7,285 nucleotides of DNA from Thermofilaceae archaeon (GCA_027017165.1 JALURF010000206.1:1-7285); one strand, 5' to 3'; positions 1-6,366 are shown, numbered from the stretch's first letter. Numbers and translations are program-made. The notes: generated by a model not told the origin, from the sequence alone.

Positions 1-435
1 GTAGACTATGCTATTAAAAGATTGACTATCCATCCGATGAATATCCCCAAGCCGCTAGTCCCGGTGATGAACGTTTTTGCACATATTGCCAGAGTGAAGA
101 TCGGAGAGAAAATCGAGAGAAGAATAGTAAACGTCTATGAGATAGAGGGGTACGATGGCGAGAGAGACGAAATCATAATGAACAAGGTGTTTGAATGGGA
201 TTCTCTAAGAGATGCCTACATATTCGCCGGTACAAGTAAGGTGCTGGAGAAGATAGCTGAAGATAAATTCGTGCCCTTAAATTTCTTAACCTCGGAGTTG
301 AAGAGGAGGGAAAGACTGATATCTCTCATGGTCCGCAGAAATCAGAGATCTTTCCAGCAAGTATCTAAAGTCGTGAGAAACTACTACTTCAACCCTGAGA
401 CGACGTATAGGCTCGTGGAGGCAGGTGCTATATGA
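1..435 (+). CDS. Type II/IV secretion system ATPase (TadA/archaellum FlaI/VirB11-like), C-terminal fragment
   Basis: The reading frame is open from the first base, so this is the last 144 residues of a gene that begins upstream. The visible part matches the C-terminal portion of hexameric secretion ATPases that power assembly of archaeal type IV pili and archaella at the cytoplasmic face of the membrane. The marker is the segment RLTIHPMNIPKPLVPVMN, followed by a basic stretch (GEKIERRIVNVYEIEGYDG), a VFEWDS turn and a C-terminal helical region; these resemble the end of the TadA/FlaI catalytic domain. The Walker A, Asp-box and Walker B motifs would lie upstream and cannot be seen. Its stop overlaps the start of the next gene by 4 bases (ATGA), and two T2SSF membrane proteins follow, which is the expected pilus gene order. 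Family assignment is good; which appendage it builds is unknown, because no pilin or prepilin peptidase is in view. Confidence 0.86.
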   Translation, partial: VDYAIKRLTIHPMNIPKPLVPVMNVFAHIARVKIGEKIERRIVNVYEIEGYDGERDEIIMNKVFEWDSLRDAYIFAGTSKVLEKIAEDKFVPLNFLTSELKRRERLISLMVRRNQRSFQQVSKVVRNYYFNPETTYRLVEAGAI

Positions 436-1304
436 TACTAGAAGGCATAGGCTACGCGCTTTTTAAAGGACTAGTTGAGAAGTACATGTATAAACTTCAC
501 TCCTTTAGAGAATTCTACGAGAAATGTGTAGTTAAAACACCTTTTATAGTCTATATGAGTACTGGACTGCTCTATTCAGTACTGTCCTTTGTAGGAGTCT
601 TTTCTTCAGCTATGTACGTTCACTTTTTAGTACTAAAACTGGATCTCCTGGTGGCAGCTGTAGCTTCTTTAATGCTGGCTTTTATAGCATTCTTAATCTC
701 GCTGGCCTTTGTGCTTTATTACCCCGTCTATAAGGCTAAGCAACGCGGCGCTACTATAGATATAGCGCTCCTACACACTATGAGCTATATGGCTTCTATA
801 GCCGCCGCTGGCGCATCGCCGGAATCTGTTCTCGAAATAGCGGCTGAAATGGAGGATAATAAAGAAGTCTCCTTTGAGTTAAAGCGTATACTGGCTGATA
901 TAGAACTTCTAGGATATGACACCATAACAGCTTTAACTCACGCCTCCCAGAGGACGCCGAGCAAGACGTTTAGCATGCTAATGGACGGGCTGAAATCCAC
1001 GATAGTTACTAGAGGCGCGGTTTGGGAATTCTTGATGTTCTTCTTTGAACGGGCTATATCGGAGAGAATATCCTATTTAAAACAAATAGTAAGTTCAGTG
1101 GCGGTAATAGCTGAGGTCTACATAACTATGATGGTCGCTTTTCCCATAATATACGTTATAATGCTTAGCGTTATGACGCTTCTTGGAGGAGGTATAGCGG
1201 GTCTAGATCCCATGTTATTAATCTTCGTATTTATAGTGGTTATACTACCGGCTATGGGTTCTTCTCTTCTAATAGTGCTGGATTCCGTGCTATCGAAGGT
1301 GTAG
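432..1304 (+). CDS. Type II secretion system F-domain membrane protein (TadB/TadC-like), first of two
   Basis: A 290-residue inner-membrane platform protein of a type IV pilus/Tad-like system; this family sits in the membrane and couples the ATPase to pilin assembly. Hydrophobic segments are visible at about residues 36-62, 66-98, 222-252 and 258-283. Between the two pairs lies a roughly 120-residue cytoplasmic helical part (about 105-220), with the T2SSF-like stretch IALLHTMSYMASIAAAGASP near 111-130 and a later GYDTITAL segment. The start ATG overlaps the ATPase stop (ATGA), and GGAGG (417-421) and AGGTG (423-427) precede it, so translation is probably coupled. It is about half the size of an archaellar FlaJ-type protein carrying two F domains, and the second half is supplied by the next gene. 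Strict TadB versus TadC naming cannot be decided from sequence alone. Confidence 0.85.
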   Translation: MILEGIGYALFKGLVEKYMYKLHSFREFYEKCVVKTPFIVYMSTGLLYSVLSFVGVFSSAMYVHFLVLKLDLLVAAVASLMLAFIAFLISLAFVLYYPVYKAKQRGATIDIALLHTMSYMASIAAAGASPESVLEIAAEMEDNKEVSFELKRILADIELLGYDTITALTHASQRTPSKTFSMLMDGLKSTIVTRGAVWEFLMFFFERAISERISYLKQIVSSVAVIAEVYITMMVAFPIIYVIMLSVMTLLGGGIAGLDPMLLIFVFIVVILPAMGSSLLIVLDSVLSKV

Positions 1305-1307
1305 AAT

Positions 1308-2246
1308 ATGCCGTATATACATATGACCAAGTTCAGAAAGATACTCGTAGCCTGTTGTTCAGTAGGGCTTTGGTTTATATCTATAACCGCCTACCTACTG
1401 TTAACTAAAACAAATCTTAGTGAAATTTTTCTCTATATACCGAGGGCTGGTATATACTTCCCGGTATCGGAGAACTTTAATATAGGAGTTCTTCTAGCCA
1501 CGCTTGTAGCTCTTGTACCCTATGCTGTCATTGGTTATTTTAATGACAGATATATCGACGACATCGAGAGAACATTACCAGACGTTTTCAAAGCATTAGC
1601 GGAGGGAGTACAGGCGGGGCTTACGCTTCCCTATGCCGTAAGAGATGTGGGCAGGCGAGGCTATGGAGTACTCGGAAAGCTACTTAACATGGTCGCTGCT
1701 AGAATGGCTCTAGGATTAAGTTTTGAAAGCGCAATCGACGCCACGCTAACAAAATATGAAATACCTTCGTTGAAAAGAGCCGCTAAGATACTCAAAATAG
1801 CTTATGAGAGCGGAGGTAGAACTTTCGAGGTTCTGGATACGGCGGCTAGAGTTTACGGGCTTCTCTGGTCTTATACTTACGAGAGAAGGACCAGCGTGAG
1901 ACAGTACGTCATGACGATTTATGCGTCTCTTTTAGTATTTCTATTTATTGGGATGATTCTAATAGAAGCATTTTTTATTCCGTTAACGACTCTACAGAAA
2001 GCTCAGCCAGTGCCTATATTCAGAGGGTTGGTAGAGGTGCCGGTTTATAAAGCGGTGATATTGTATACGGCTTTTATAGAAGCTCTTTTAGGAGGTTTAA
2101 TAGCAGGTAAGATGGCTAGAGGCTCCGTAAGATCAGGAGCCTTTCACATCGTGGTTCAGTTATTCATAGTAATAATGTTCTTCGCATTCGTTATACCTGC
2201 CGTGGAGAAAATAGGCTTATTCCCGGCTACTACCTCCGGGACTTAA
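1308..2246 (+). CDS. Type II secretion system F-domain membrane protein (TadB/TadC-like), second of two
   Basis: A 312-residue polytopic protein paired with the preceding gene as the membrane platform of the pilus machine. Hydrophobic segments lie at about residues 12-33, 58-77, 201-228, 247-268 and 279-298. The cytoplasmic F domain covers about 85-200 and opens with the family-typical LPDVFKALAEGVQAGLTLPY (90-109); a second helical repeat, LGLSFESAIDAT, follows near 135-146. The ATG lies 3 bases after the preceding stop and is preceded by AAGGTG (1296-1301) at a good spacing; Met6 is a less likely alternative start. It appears to be the last gene of the operon, since the next gene is convergent and overlaps its final 30 bases. 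T2SSF membership is strong; the substrate (pilus, adhesin or other filament) is not determinable here. Confidence 0.86.
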   Translation: MPYIHMTKFRKILVACCSVGLWFISITAYLLLTKTNLSEIFLYIPRAGIYFPVSENFNIGVLLATLVALVPYAVIGYFNDRYIDDIERTLPDVFKALAEGVQAGLTLPYAVRDVGRRGYGVLGKLLNMVAARMALGLSFESAIDATLTKYEIPSLKRAAKILKIAYESGGRTFEVLDTAARVYGLLWSYTYERRTSVRQYVMTIYASLLVFLFIGMILIEAFFIPLTTLQKAQPVPIFRGLVEVPVYKAVILYTAFIEALLGGLIAGKMARGSVRSGAFHIVVQLFIVIMFFAFVIPAVEKIGLFPATTSGT

Positions 2247-3209
2247 ACTCTCCAGTTTCTTAATCTCTTCTCTAAACTTCTCTCTTAATTCCTCCAAGGT
2301 CTTGTACACTATTATCGACTGGTTTTCGCCCGTGGAGAATAATCGCAGTCCGTCAGTAGACGCATCGGCGCTTATTAAATCTATTATTTTTGCATCTCTT
2401 ATATCGGTGGACTTGCCTAATACGTTTAGAATATGGGATTGTAGATTCTCGCCAGAAAAAGCGTCGAAATGGGAAATAGCGACTTTGTTATCGCCTTTAT
2501 GGCCTATTATATCAAATCTATGAGTAATACCGCTAATGCCGGTAATAACTGGCGGTTCCTCTAACTTATACCCGTGCTCTACTAGAATCTCTTTAACGTT
2601 TCTAAGAGCGACACGCTTAGCGATTACTCCGAGCTTTTCGGGTATTATCTCGTAAGAATATATAGGAGCGTATCTAGCCTTTTGAGCTTCAAACCCCTCC
2701 TTACACTCAGCACACTCGAACTTTACATCCGGAACGGGAAATCTATGTCCACAATCCAGACATGAGAAAAGTTCTCCGAGAACTTGATAATCCTCGTCTA
2801 TTGGACGTCCACAATTCGGACATACGAGCTCCTCCTCTTTTTTGAAATCTAATTCAATTCCTGCATAACCGCAGAGTTCGTGTACTAAAATCCGGGCTGA
2901 TTCTATGTTTTTAGATCCGCATCGCGGACAGTGAAGTCTAGCTATAAGCCTTAGAGAGCCACATTTAGGACATGTGATAACCTTATCATATACTTCTCTT
3001 TTAAGTAATCCCATTTTGGCCGCTTTCTCTAAGAGCTTAATGGCATCTATCCTATACTTACTTAAGAAAGGCTGAATTTTCGGGTATATGGGCCCCGTGG
3101 CTGGTGATACGATGGGCTCTATTTTGTCTATCTTATTCTGGAGGATAAATAGGATAAAATCGTCTAGTATAGTACTAGATATATCTACTATGGACGCTGT
3201 TCTGCTCAT
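2217..3209 (-). CDS. Multi-zinc-ribbon protein resembling the TackOD1 output domain, with a degenerate nuclease-fold-like C-terminal domain
   Basis: A 330-residue, probably cytoplasmic protein without membrane segments. The N-terminal part (about 40-75) looks helical and could be a small winged-helix-like or linker domain. Residues 80-169 hold five CxxC pairs (C80/C83, C94/C97, C130/C133, C150/C153, C166/C169) plus a VHELCGYAG segment (H110, C113), consistent with two or three zinc sites. This spacing resembles, from memory, the TackOD1 (thaumarchaeal output domain 1) family linked to archaeal signal transduction. Residues about 203-305 form an alpha/beta domain (EHGYKLEEPPVITGISGITH, then RFDIIG and KVAIS) like restriction-endonuclease-fold domains; D233 fits the first catalytic acid, but the following strand reads ISH rather than E/QxK, so catalysis is doubtful. 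The start is supported by GAGGAG five bases upstream. It converges on the pilus operon. The zinc-binding call is firm; the function is inferred. Confidence 0.7.
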   Translation of the reverse strand: MSRTASIVDISSTILDDFILFILQNKIDKIEPIVSPATGPIYPKIQPFLSKYRIDAIKLLEKAAKMGLLKREVYDKVITCPKCGSLRLIARLHCPRCGSKNIESARILVHELCGYAGIELDFKKEEELVCPNCGRPIDEDYQVLGELFSCLDCGHRFPVPDVKFECAECKEGFEAQKARYAPIYSYEIIPEKLGVIAKRVALRNVKEILVEHGYKLEEPPVITGISGITHRFDIIGHKGDNKVAISHFDAFSGENLQSHILNVLGKSTDIRDAKIIDLISADASTDGLRLFSTGENQSIIVYKTLEELREKFREEIKKLESLSPGGSSRE

Positions 3210-3214
3210 CTATA

Positions 3215-3220
3215 CTCCTC
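3215..3220 (-). promoter_or_regulatory. Shine-Dalgarno site of the zinc-ribbon gene
   Basis: On the minus strand GAGGAG lies five bases before the ATG at 3209, close to the archaeal anti-Shine-Dalgarno complement. It fixes this start. Confidence 0.75.
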
Positions 3221-3243
3221 TGTATCTGTAGTAAAATTTATTC

Positions 3244-3252
3244 TTAAATAAA
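3244..3252 (-). promoter_or_regulatory. Probable TATA box of the zinc-ribbon gene
   Basis: The minus strand reads TTTATTTAA here. A transcription start about 26 bases downstream would fall near 3222, giving a short leader of about 13 bases that just contains the GAGGAG site. A neighbouring A/T-rich stretch (3232-3241) is an alternative. Confidence 0.5.
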
Positions 3253-3334
3253 GTTTGGTGAGTAGGAATATTAAACTTTCCTTTGAAAAACAGTTTTTAC
3301 CCATATAATTCTACAATCGCTAATCGAACTTAAA

Positions 3335-3342
3335 TTTTTATA
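3335..3342 (+). promoter_or_regulatory. Probable TATA box of the Lrp-like regulator gene
   Basis: TTTTTATA, preceded by the purine-containing TTAAA that could serve as a BRE. It predicts a transcription start near 3365 and a leader of about 45 bases carrying the GCACTCTT repeats. A second candidate, TTTAAACT at 3356-3363, would give a start near 3385 and a shorter leader. Confidence 0.5.
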
Positions 3343-3372
3343 GGATATCTGCACATTTAAACTAGAACATTT

Positions 3373-3390
3373 GCACTCTTCGGCACTCTT
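3373..3390 (+). repeat. GCACTCTT direct repeat with 10-base period in the regulator leader
   Basis: GCACTCTT occurs at 3373-3380 and again at 3383-3390, exactly one helical turn apart, between the promoter and the start codon of the Lrp-like gene. Same-face repeats near a regulator's own start are typical of autoregulatory sites, but no binding can be shown from sequence. Confidence 0.6.
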
Positions 3391-3410
3391 ATGATGAACT
3401 AGGTGTAAAT

Positions 3411-4550
3411 ATGCGTAGGAGGAGGACTCTAGTTGAAGATTTGTCGTATTTTGCTCGTACTCTTGGACATTTAGACGAGTTAAATATCGGGCTTATAAGA
3501 GAGGTGTATTTAAGAGGTCCGCGTAACTTATCACTCATAGCTAGGAATCTTAAAGCTCCCAAACGGACTATTCATGCTAGATTCATAAAGCTGAAAAGAG
3601 AAGGTTTATTATCTGTTCATGCTCTTCCCAATTTCCATAAACTCGGGTTAATAAATATACTAGTTTTCGTAACGGTTAAACCGGAATTTTACTCACTAGT
3701 AGCTGAAGTTTTAAAATCACACGACTATTTATACAGGCTTTACTCAATACAAGGTTTTAGGAATGGAGTATATGCCCATTTCACAATACCTATTGATAGA
3801 GTTAAAAACTTCGAGAAGTACATCAGCGAGCTTGAAAAGAGTAAAGCTGTATCAAAAGTTAACATGAATTATGTAGGGGACTTTCGCTCTTTCCTCCCTA
3901 ACTTCGACTATTTTGATGTAAAAAATAAAATATGGATTTTCGACGTGGATTCGTACATAGCCGAGATTCGGAGTGGTCGCTTCGATCGTCTACGCTTTGA
4001 TGAGCCAGACTCCTATAAGGTCAATGCGGATAAAATGGATGTAATCATAGTGCACTGGCTTCAAAAAGACGCTATGACCCGCTTTGCTTCTATCGCTAGA
4101 ATGAAGAAAGTAAGTAGATCTCTCGTGAAATATCACTATGATACTCATGTTGCTGATAAGCTCATAAATCAGTATATAGTATACACGCCGCGCTTTATAC
4201 CCCATACATCGAGCTTTTTCCTGTTAGAACTTGAATTCGAGGATTTACCTGGTTTAGAGAAATTTTCTTTTTCACTGGCGAACACTCATTATGCTTTTTT
4301 AGGGTCTAAAGAGATAAAGAAGCACAGAATATTCATGGAGATAGAAGCCCCGATAGAAGACATTGATCAAGTTCTACCATTGTTCGTGGAGAAATTAGCG
4401 AAAGAGTGTGGAATCGTGAATTATGCTGTCTCGATGCTTAGAAAGTCAACTTACTATTGGAAACCACTAAGCGTAGAACTTTTCACTAAGAGTAGAGAAT
4501 GGATGTACAGAGAAGATGAATATTTCACTACATTGAAAAAACTGGTTTAA
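3411..4550 (+). CDS. Putative transcriptional regulator with two tandem Lrp/AsnC-like HTH plus alpha/beta units
   Basis: A 379-residue soluble protein. Residues about 22-68 form a helix-turn-helix (NLSLIARNLKAPKRTIHARF, then LKREGLLS), followed by an alpha/beta region (about 78-158) with the strand pattern expected of a RAM-like or ferredoxin-like effector domain (INILVFVTVK, RNGVYAHFTIP). The pattern recurs: a second HTH-like segment at about 205-258 (MTRFASIARMKKVSRSLVKY) and a second alpha/beta region at about 266-345 (SSFFLLELEFEDL, HRIFMEIEAP). Single-unit Lrp proteins are about 150 residues, so this is a duplicated form. A YF/W-rich linker (FDYFDVKNKIWIFDVD, 165-180) joins the halves. 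AGGTG at 3401-3405 supports the start. It is divergent from the zinc-ribbon gene and its stop overlaps that of nnr by four bases. DNA binding is likely; ligand and targets are unknown. Confidence 0.68.
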   Translation: MRRRRTLVEDLSYFARTLGHLDELNIGLIREVYLRGPRNLSLIARNLKAPKRTIHARFIKLKREGLLSVHALPNFHKLGLINILVFVTVKPEFYSLVAEVLKSHDYLYRLYSIQGFRNGVYAHFTIPIDRVKNFEKYISELEKSKAVSKVNMNYVGDFRSFLPNFDYFDVKNKIWIFDVDSYIAEIRSGRFDRLRFDEPDSYKVNADKMDVIIVHWLQKDAMTRFASIARMKKVSRSLVKYHYDTHVADKLINQYIVYTPRFIPHTSSFFLLELEFEDLPGLEKFSFSLANTHYAFLGSKEIKKHRIFMEIEAPIEDIDQVLPLFVEKLAKECGIVNYAVSMLRKSTYYWKPLSVELFTKSREWMYREDEYFTTLKKLV

Positions 4551-6049
4551 GGCTTAAAACCGGTATCAAAATTTCTCAAAGCCTGAGGAATCCTATCCAC
4601 GACGTCAAGCGCCGTAATGTGAAATCCCAAGTCTTTAACTGCAAGATCTCCTGCTAAACCATTAATATAAGCGGCAGCTGAGGCTGAGAAAAACGGATCA
4701 CAACTCCAAGCCAGGAAGGTTGCCAGCACGCCCGTTAGGACATCTCCTGTCCCTCCCACGGTCATACCCGGATTGCCCGTGTAATTCACCTTCACTCTCC
4801 TACCATCGGATATTATATCCTCATGTCCTTTCAACAATATAACAGTCCCGCTCTCAGCGGCTTTATCTCTAACTATTTCCATTCTTTCTCTTAAACTACG
4901 TGGCACATCTACGCCAAATAAAATCTTAAATTCACCCGCATGAGGAGTTAAAACAGCCGATTTGTCACGGAGCAGATCTATTTTTTCCGCCACCATTTTT
5001 AAAGCATCAGCGTCGATGACCAGAGGTTTATCAATTTTTGAAAGATAGGAAATTACGGCATTTCTAGTCTCCTCACTAAGCCCCAGCCCCGGTCCTAAGA
5101 TTATAGAATCAGCTCTTTCAGATAAAGCTAGGAGGGTTTCCACGTCTTTTTCCGCTAAGTTTGCGCTACTCAGCTTTTTAACGATTATAGTGGGAGAGAA
5201 GCTTCTCACGATATCGGCAACGCTTAATGGAGCCGCTACCACTACTATATCGGCTCCAGTACGCATAGCGGATAGTGCCGCGAGAGCCGGAGCTCCACTA
5301 TATTCCTCCGAGCCGCCTATAACTAGAACTCGGCCAAAATCTCCCTTTTTAGAATATGCACTTCGAGGCTTAACAACTGCAACCACATCCCCGGGTCCAG
5401 CTACTAGCTCGGCTTCTCTAGGAATTCCTATATCGACGACTTCTATCTTCCCAGTATGATTCCTTCCTGTTTCTAAGCCCTTTTTCACACAGTGGAAAGT
5501 AACCGTATAAGAAGCTTTAACCGCGACGCCGTGGACTTCTCCCGTGTCAGGGTTAAGACCAGAGGGTACATCTACGGCTACTATGGTTTTTCCAGAAGAG
5601 TTTAAGTACTCTATAGCCGTCTTATAAGGCTCTCTTACAACTCCTTTCAATCCTGTTCCGAATATAGCGTCAATGATTAAATCGGAATACTTTATCATCT
5701 CTCTAAGCTTTTGAAAATCATAGCCGTAATGAGTCTCTACTGTAAGCCTCATTTTCTCCAGTATTTCCCAGTTCTTCTTGGCTTCAGGAGTTCTAATTTC
5801 ACTCGGTTTGGCTAGGAGGAAAACACGAACCTTATACGACTGAGCGAGATATCTCGCCGCGACAAAGCCATCGCCACCATTATTTCCAGGGCCAGCTACG
5901 ACTAGAATATTGGCTTTTCTACTCCCTAGAATTTTTGCGCAGAATTCTGAAACTCTTCTACCAGCATTTTCCATCAACACAAGCTTAGACACTCCAAGAT
6001 ACTCGGAGTTTTCCTCCAGAACCCTCATTTCTAAAGTGGAAATAGCCAT
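4547..6049 (-). CDS. nnr: Bifunctional NAD(P)H-hydrate repair enzyme (epimerase plus ADP-dependent dehydratase)
   Basis: A cytosolic metabolite-repair enzyme of 500 residues. The N-terminal YjeF_N domain interconverts R and S NAD(P)H hydrates, and the C-terminal ribokinase-like domain dehydrates the S form back to NAD(P)H using a nucleotide (ADP in most prokaryotic members). Numbering from the GTG one codon upstream: LVLMENAGRR near 24-33, NNGGDG at 57-62, IFGTGLKG at 130-137 and DVPSG at 161-165 mark the epimerase. In the dehydratase, GDFGRVLVIGGS (237-248), GPGLG (320-324), VIDADALK (345-352), TPHAGEF (369-375), KGH (408-410) and GNPGMTVGGTGDVLTG (426-441) form the active site and nucleotide-binding elements. 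Both domains look intact and the length is usual for the fused form. ATG at 6049 is preferred: a TATA box centred about 26 bases upstream suggests a leaderless message. GTG at 6052 is possible. It follows a ribbon-helix-helix gene. Confidence 0.95.
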   Translation of the reverse strand: MAISTLEMRVLEENSEYLGVSKLVLMENAGRRVSEFCAKILGSRKANILVVAGPGNNGGDGFVAARYLAQSYKVRVFLLAKPSEIRTPEAKKNWEILEKMRLTVETHYGYDFQKLREMIKYSDLIIDAIFGTGLKGVVREPYKTAIEYLNSSGKTIVAVDVPSGLNPDTGEVHGVAVKASYTVTFHCVKKGLETGRNHTGKIEVVDIGIPREAELVAGPGDVVAVVKPRSAYSKKGDFGRVLVIGGSEEYSGAPALAALSAMRTGADIVVVAAPLSVADIVRSFSPTIIVKKLSSANLAEKDVETLLALSERADSIILGPGLGLSEETRNAVISYLSKIDKPLVIDADALKMVAEKIDLLRDKSAVLTPHAGEFKILFGVDVPRSLRERMEIVRDKAAESGTVILLKGHEDIISDGRRVKVNYTGNPGMTVGGTGDVLTGVLATFLAWSCDPFFSASAAAYINGLAGDLAVKDLGFHITALDVVDRIPQALRNFDTGFKP

Positions 6050-6052
6050 CAC

Positions 6053-6080
6053 AATAACAAAAAAGAAGAAGATAAAAATG
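6053..6080 (-). terminator. T-rich tract after the RHH gene, possible terminator overlapping the nnr promoter
   Basis: The minus strand holds two T runs (TTTTTATC and CTTCTTCTTTTTTG) just after the RHH stop. Archaeal termination often needs only T-rich runs, and a strong hairpin lies about 25 bases upstream. The same bases contain the nnr TATA box, so both roles are possible. Confidence 0.35.
6071..6078 (-). promoter_or_regulatory. Probable TATA box for nnr within the RHH-nnr gap
   Basis: The minus strand reads TTTTTATC, preceded by AAAC, a possible BRE. The octamer centre lies about 26 bases from the ATG at 6049, the classic archaeal distance to a transcription start, and no Shine-Dalgarno sequence precedes nnr. 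This suggests nnr can be transcribed as a leaderless message independently of the upstream gene. Confidence 0.5.
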
Positions 6081-6088
6081 TTTAGGAT

Positions 6089-6313
6089 TTAAGGCCCGAA
6101 GAACATGCGGGGATGCCCGCTAAATCCATATCCCCGCATAGACCGCAGATACTCAGCTATAGCATATCTGATTAACTCGCTCTTGCTCGGGAAAAACCCT
6201 CTCTCCACCAACTCATCTATAGCTTTCAACATAGGCTCAGGTATCCACAACGATATCAACTTCATTCTACTCTTAGGCTTCATTCTCCTCACATACTCCT
6301 GTCTTGCCGCCAT
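6089..6313 (-). CDS. Ribbon-helix-helix (CopG/RHH_1-like) DNA-binding protein
   Basis: A 74-residue protein with the compact RHH pattern: a basic N-terminal arm (residues 1-16), a strand MKLISLWIPEP (17-27) that would pair with its dimer partner and contact the DNA major groove, helix one (about 28-38, LKAIDELVERG) and helix two (about 44-58, KSELIRYAIAEYLRS). RHH proteins are dimeric repressors or antitoxins. No toxin gene is adjacent, so a regulator is more likely than an antitoxin. The C-terminal tail (GYGFSGHPRMFFGP) is unusually rich in Gly, Pro and aromatic residues, and its codons form strong inverted repeats. The ATG is supported by GGGGGTGA six bases upstream. It lies 39 bases ahead of nnr on the same strand and may be co-transcribed with it. 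Fold assignment is good; target DNA is unknown. Confidence 0.82.
   Translation of the reverse strand: MAARQEYVRRMKPKSRMKLISLWIPEPMLKAIDELVERGFFPSKSELIRYAIAEYLRSMRGYGFSGHPRMFFGP
6105..6139 (-). repeat. 10-base perfect inverted repeat with an overlapping alternative hairpin, in the RHH 3' end
   Basis: ATGCGGGGAT (6105-6114) and ATCCCCGCAT (6130-6139) are perfect reverse complements separated by 15 bases. Inside, GCGGG (6107-6111) and CCCGC (6116-6120) form a second 5-base stem with a 4-base loop, which uses the same GC-rich arm and so excludes the larger stem. The element is inside the RHH coding sequence, shortly before its stop and the nnr start. Confidence 0.75.
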
Positions 6314-6320
6314 CTCGGGT

Positions 6321-6328
6321 CACCCCCT
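6321..6328 (-). promoter_or_regulatory. Shine-Dalgarno site of the RHH gene
   Basis: The minus strand carries AGGGGGTG here, continuing into A; the GGTGA core ends six or seven bases before the ATG at 6313 and matches the archaeal anti-Shine-Dalgarno. It settles this ATG over the internal Met11 and Met17 codons. Confidence 0.75.
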
Positions 6329-6358
6329 GGAGGGCGAATATTATCTAAGTCTAGGTCA

Positions 6359-6366
6359 TTTAAATA
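6359..6366 (-). promoter_or_regulatory. Probable TATA box of the RHH gene
   Basis: The minus strand reads TATTTAAA. A start about 26 bases downstream (near 6336) gives a leader of roughly 23 bases that includes the Shine-Dalgarno site. On the plus strand the same bases read TTTAAATA, a near-ideal archaeal TATA box, so it could also fire rightward with a leader of about 135 bases ahead of the cyclo-ligase-like gene. Confidence 0.5.

Noticed and set aside
1118..1330. Minus-strand open frame spanning the junction of the two membrane-protein genes
   Set aside because: It is a shadow of two well-supported T2SSF genes with no promoter or ribosome-binding site.
2429..2600. Active nuclease reading of the C-terminal domain of the zinc-ribbon protein
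   Set aside because: Only the first acidic position (D233) fits; the E/QxK motif expected on the next strand reads ISH, so catalytic activity is not claimed.
3250..3279. AAAGTTT / AAACTTT inverted repeat (7-base arms, 16-base spacer) near the zinc-ribbon promoter
   Set aside because: The arms are A/T-rich in an A/T-rich intergenic region, so chance occurrence is likely; not strong enough to call an operator.
3391..3397. ATGATGA resembling the C box of a C/D box guide RNA
   Set aside because: No matching CTGA D or D' boxes at suitable spacing follow, and the stretch runs into the ribosome-binding site and start of the regulator gene.
5190..5459. Plus-strand open frame opposite nnr (89 codons)
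   Set aside because: It lies wholly inside the strongly supported nnr gene, has low-complexity Thr/Ala/Pro composition and no ribosome-binding site.
6089..6313. RHH protein as the antitoxin of a toxin-antitoxin pair
   Set aside because: Neither neighbour is a toxin-like gene: nnr is a complete metabolic enzyme and the divergent gene is a cyclo-ligase family protein.
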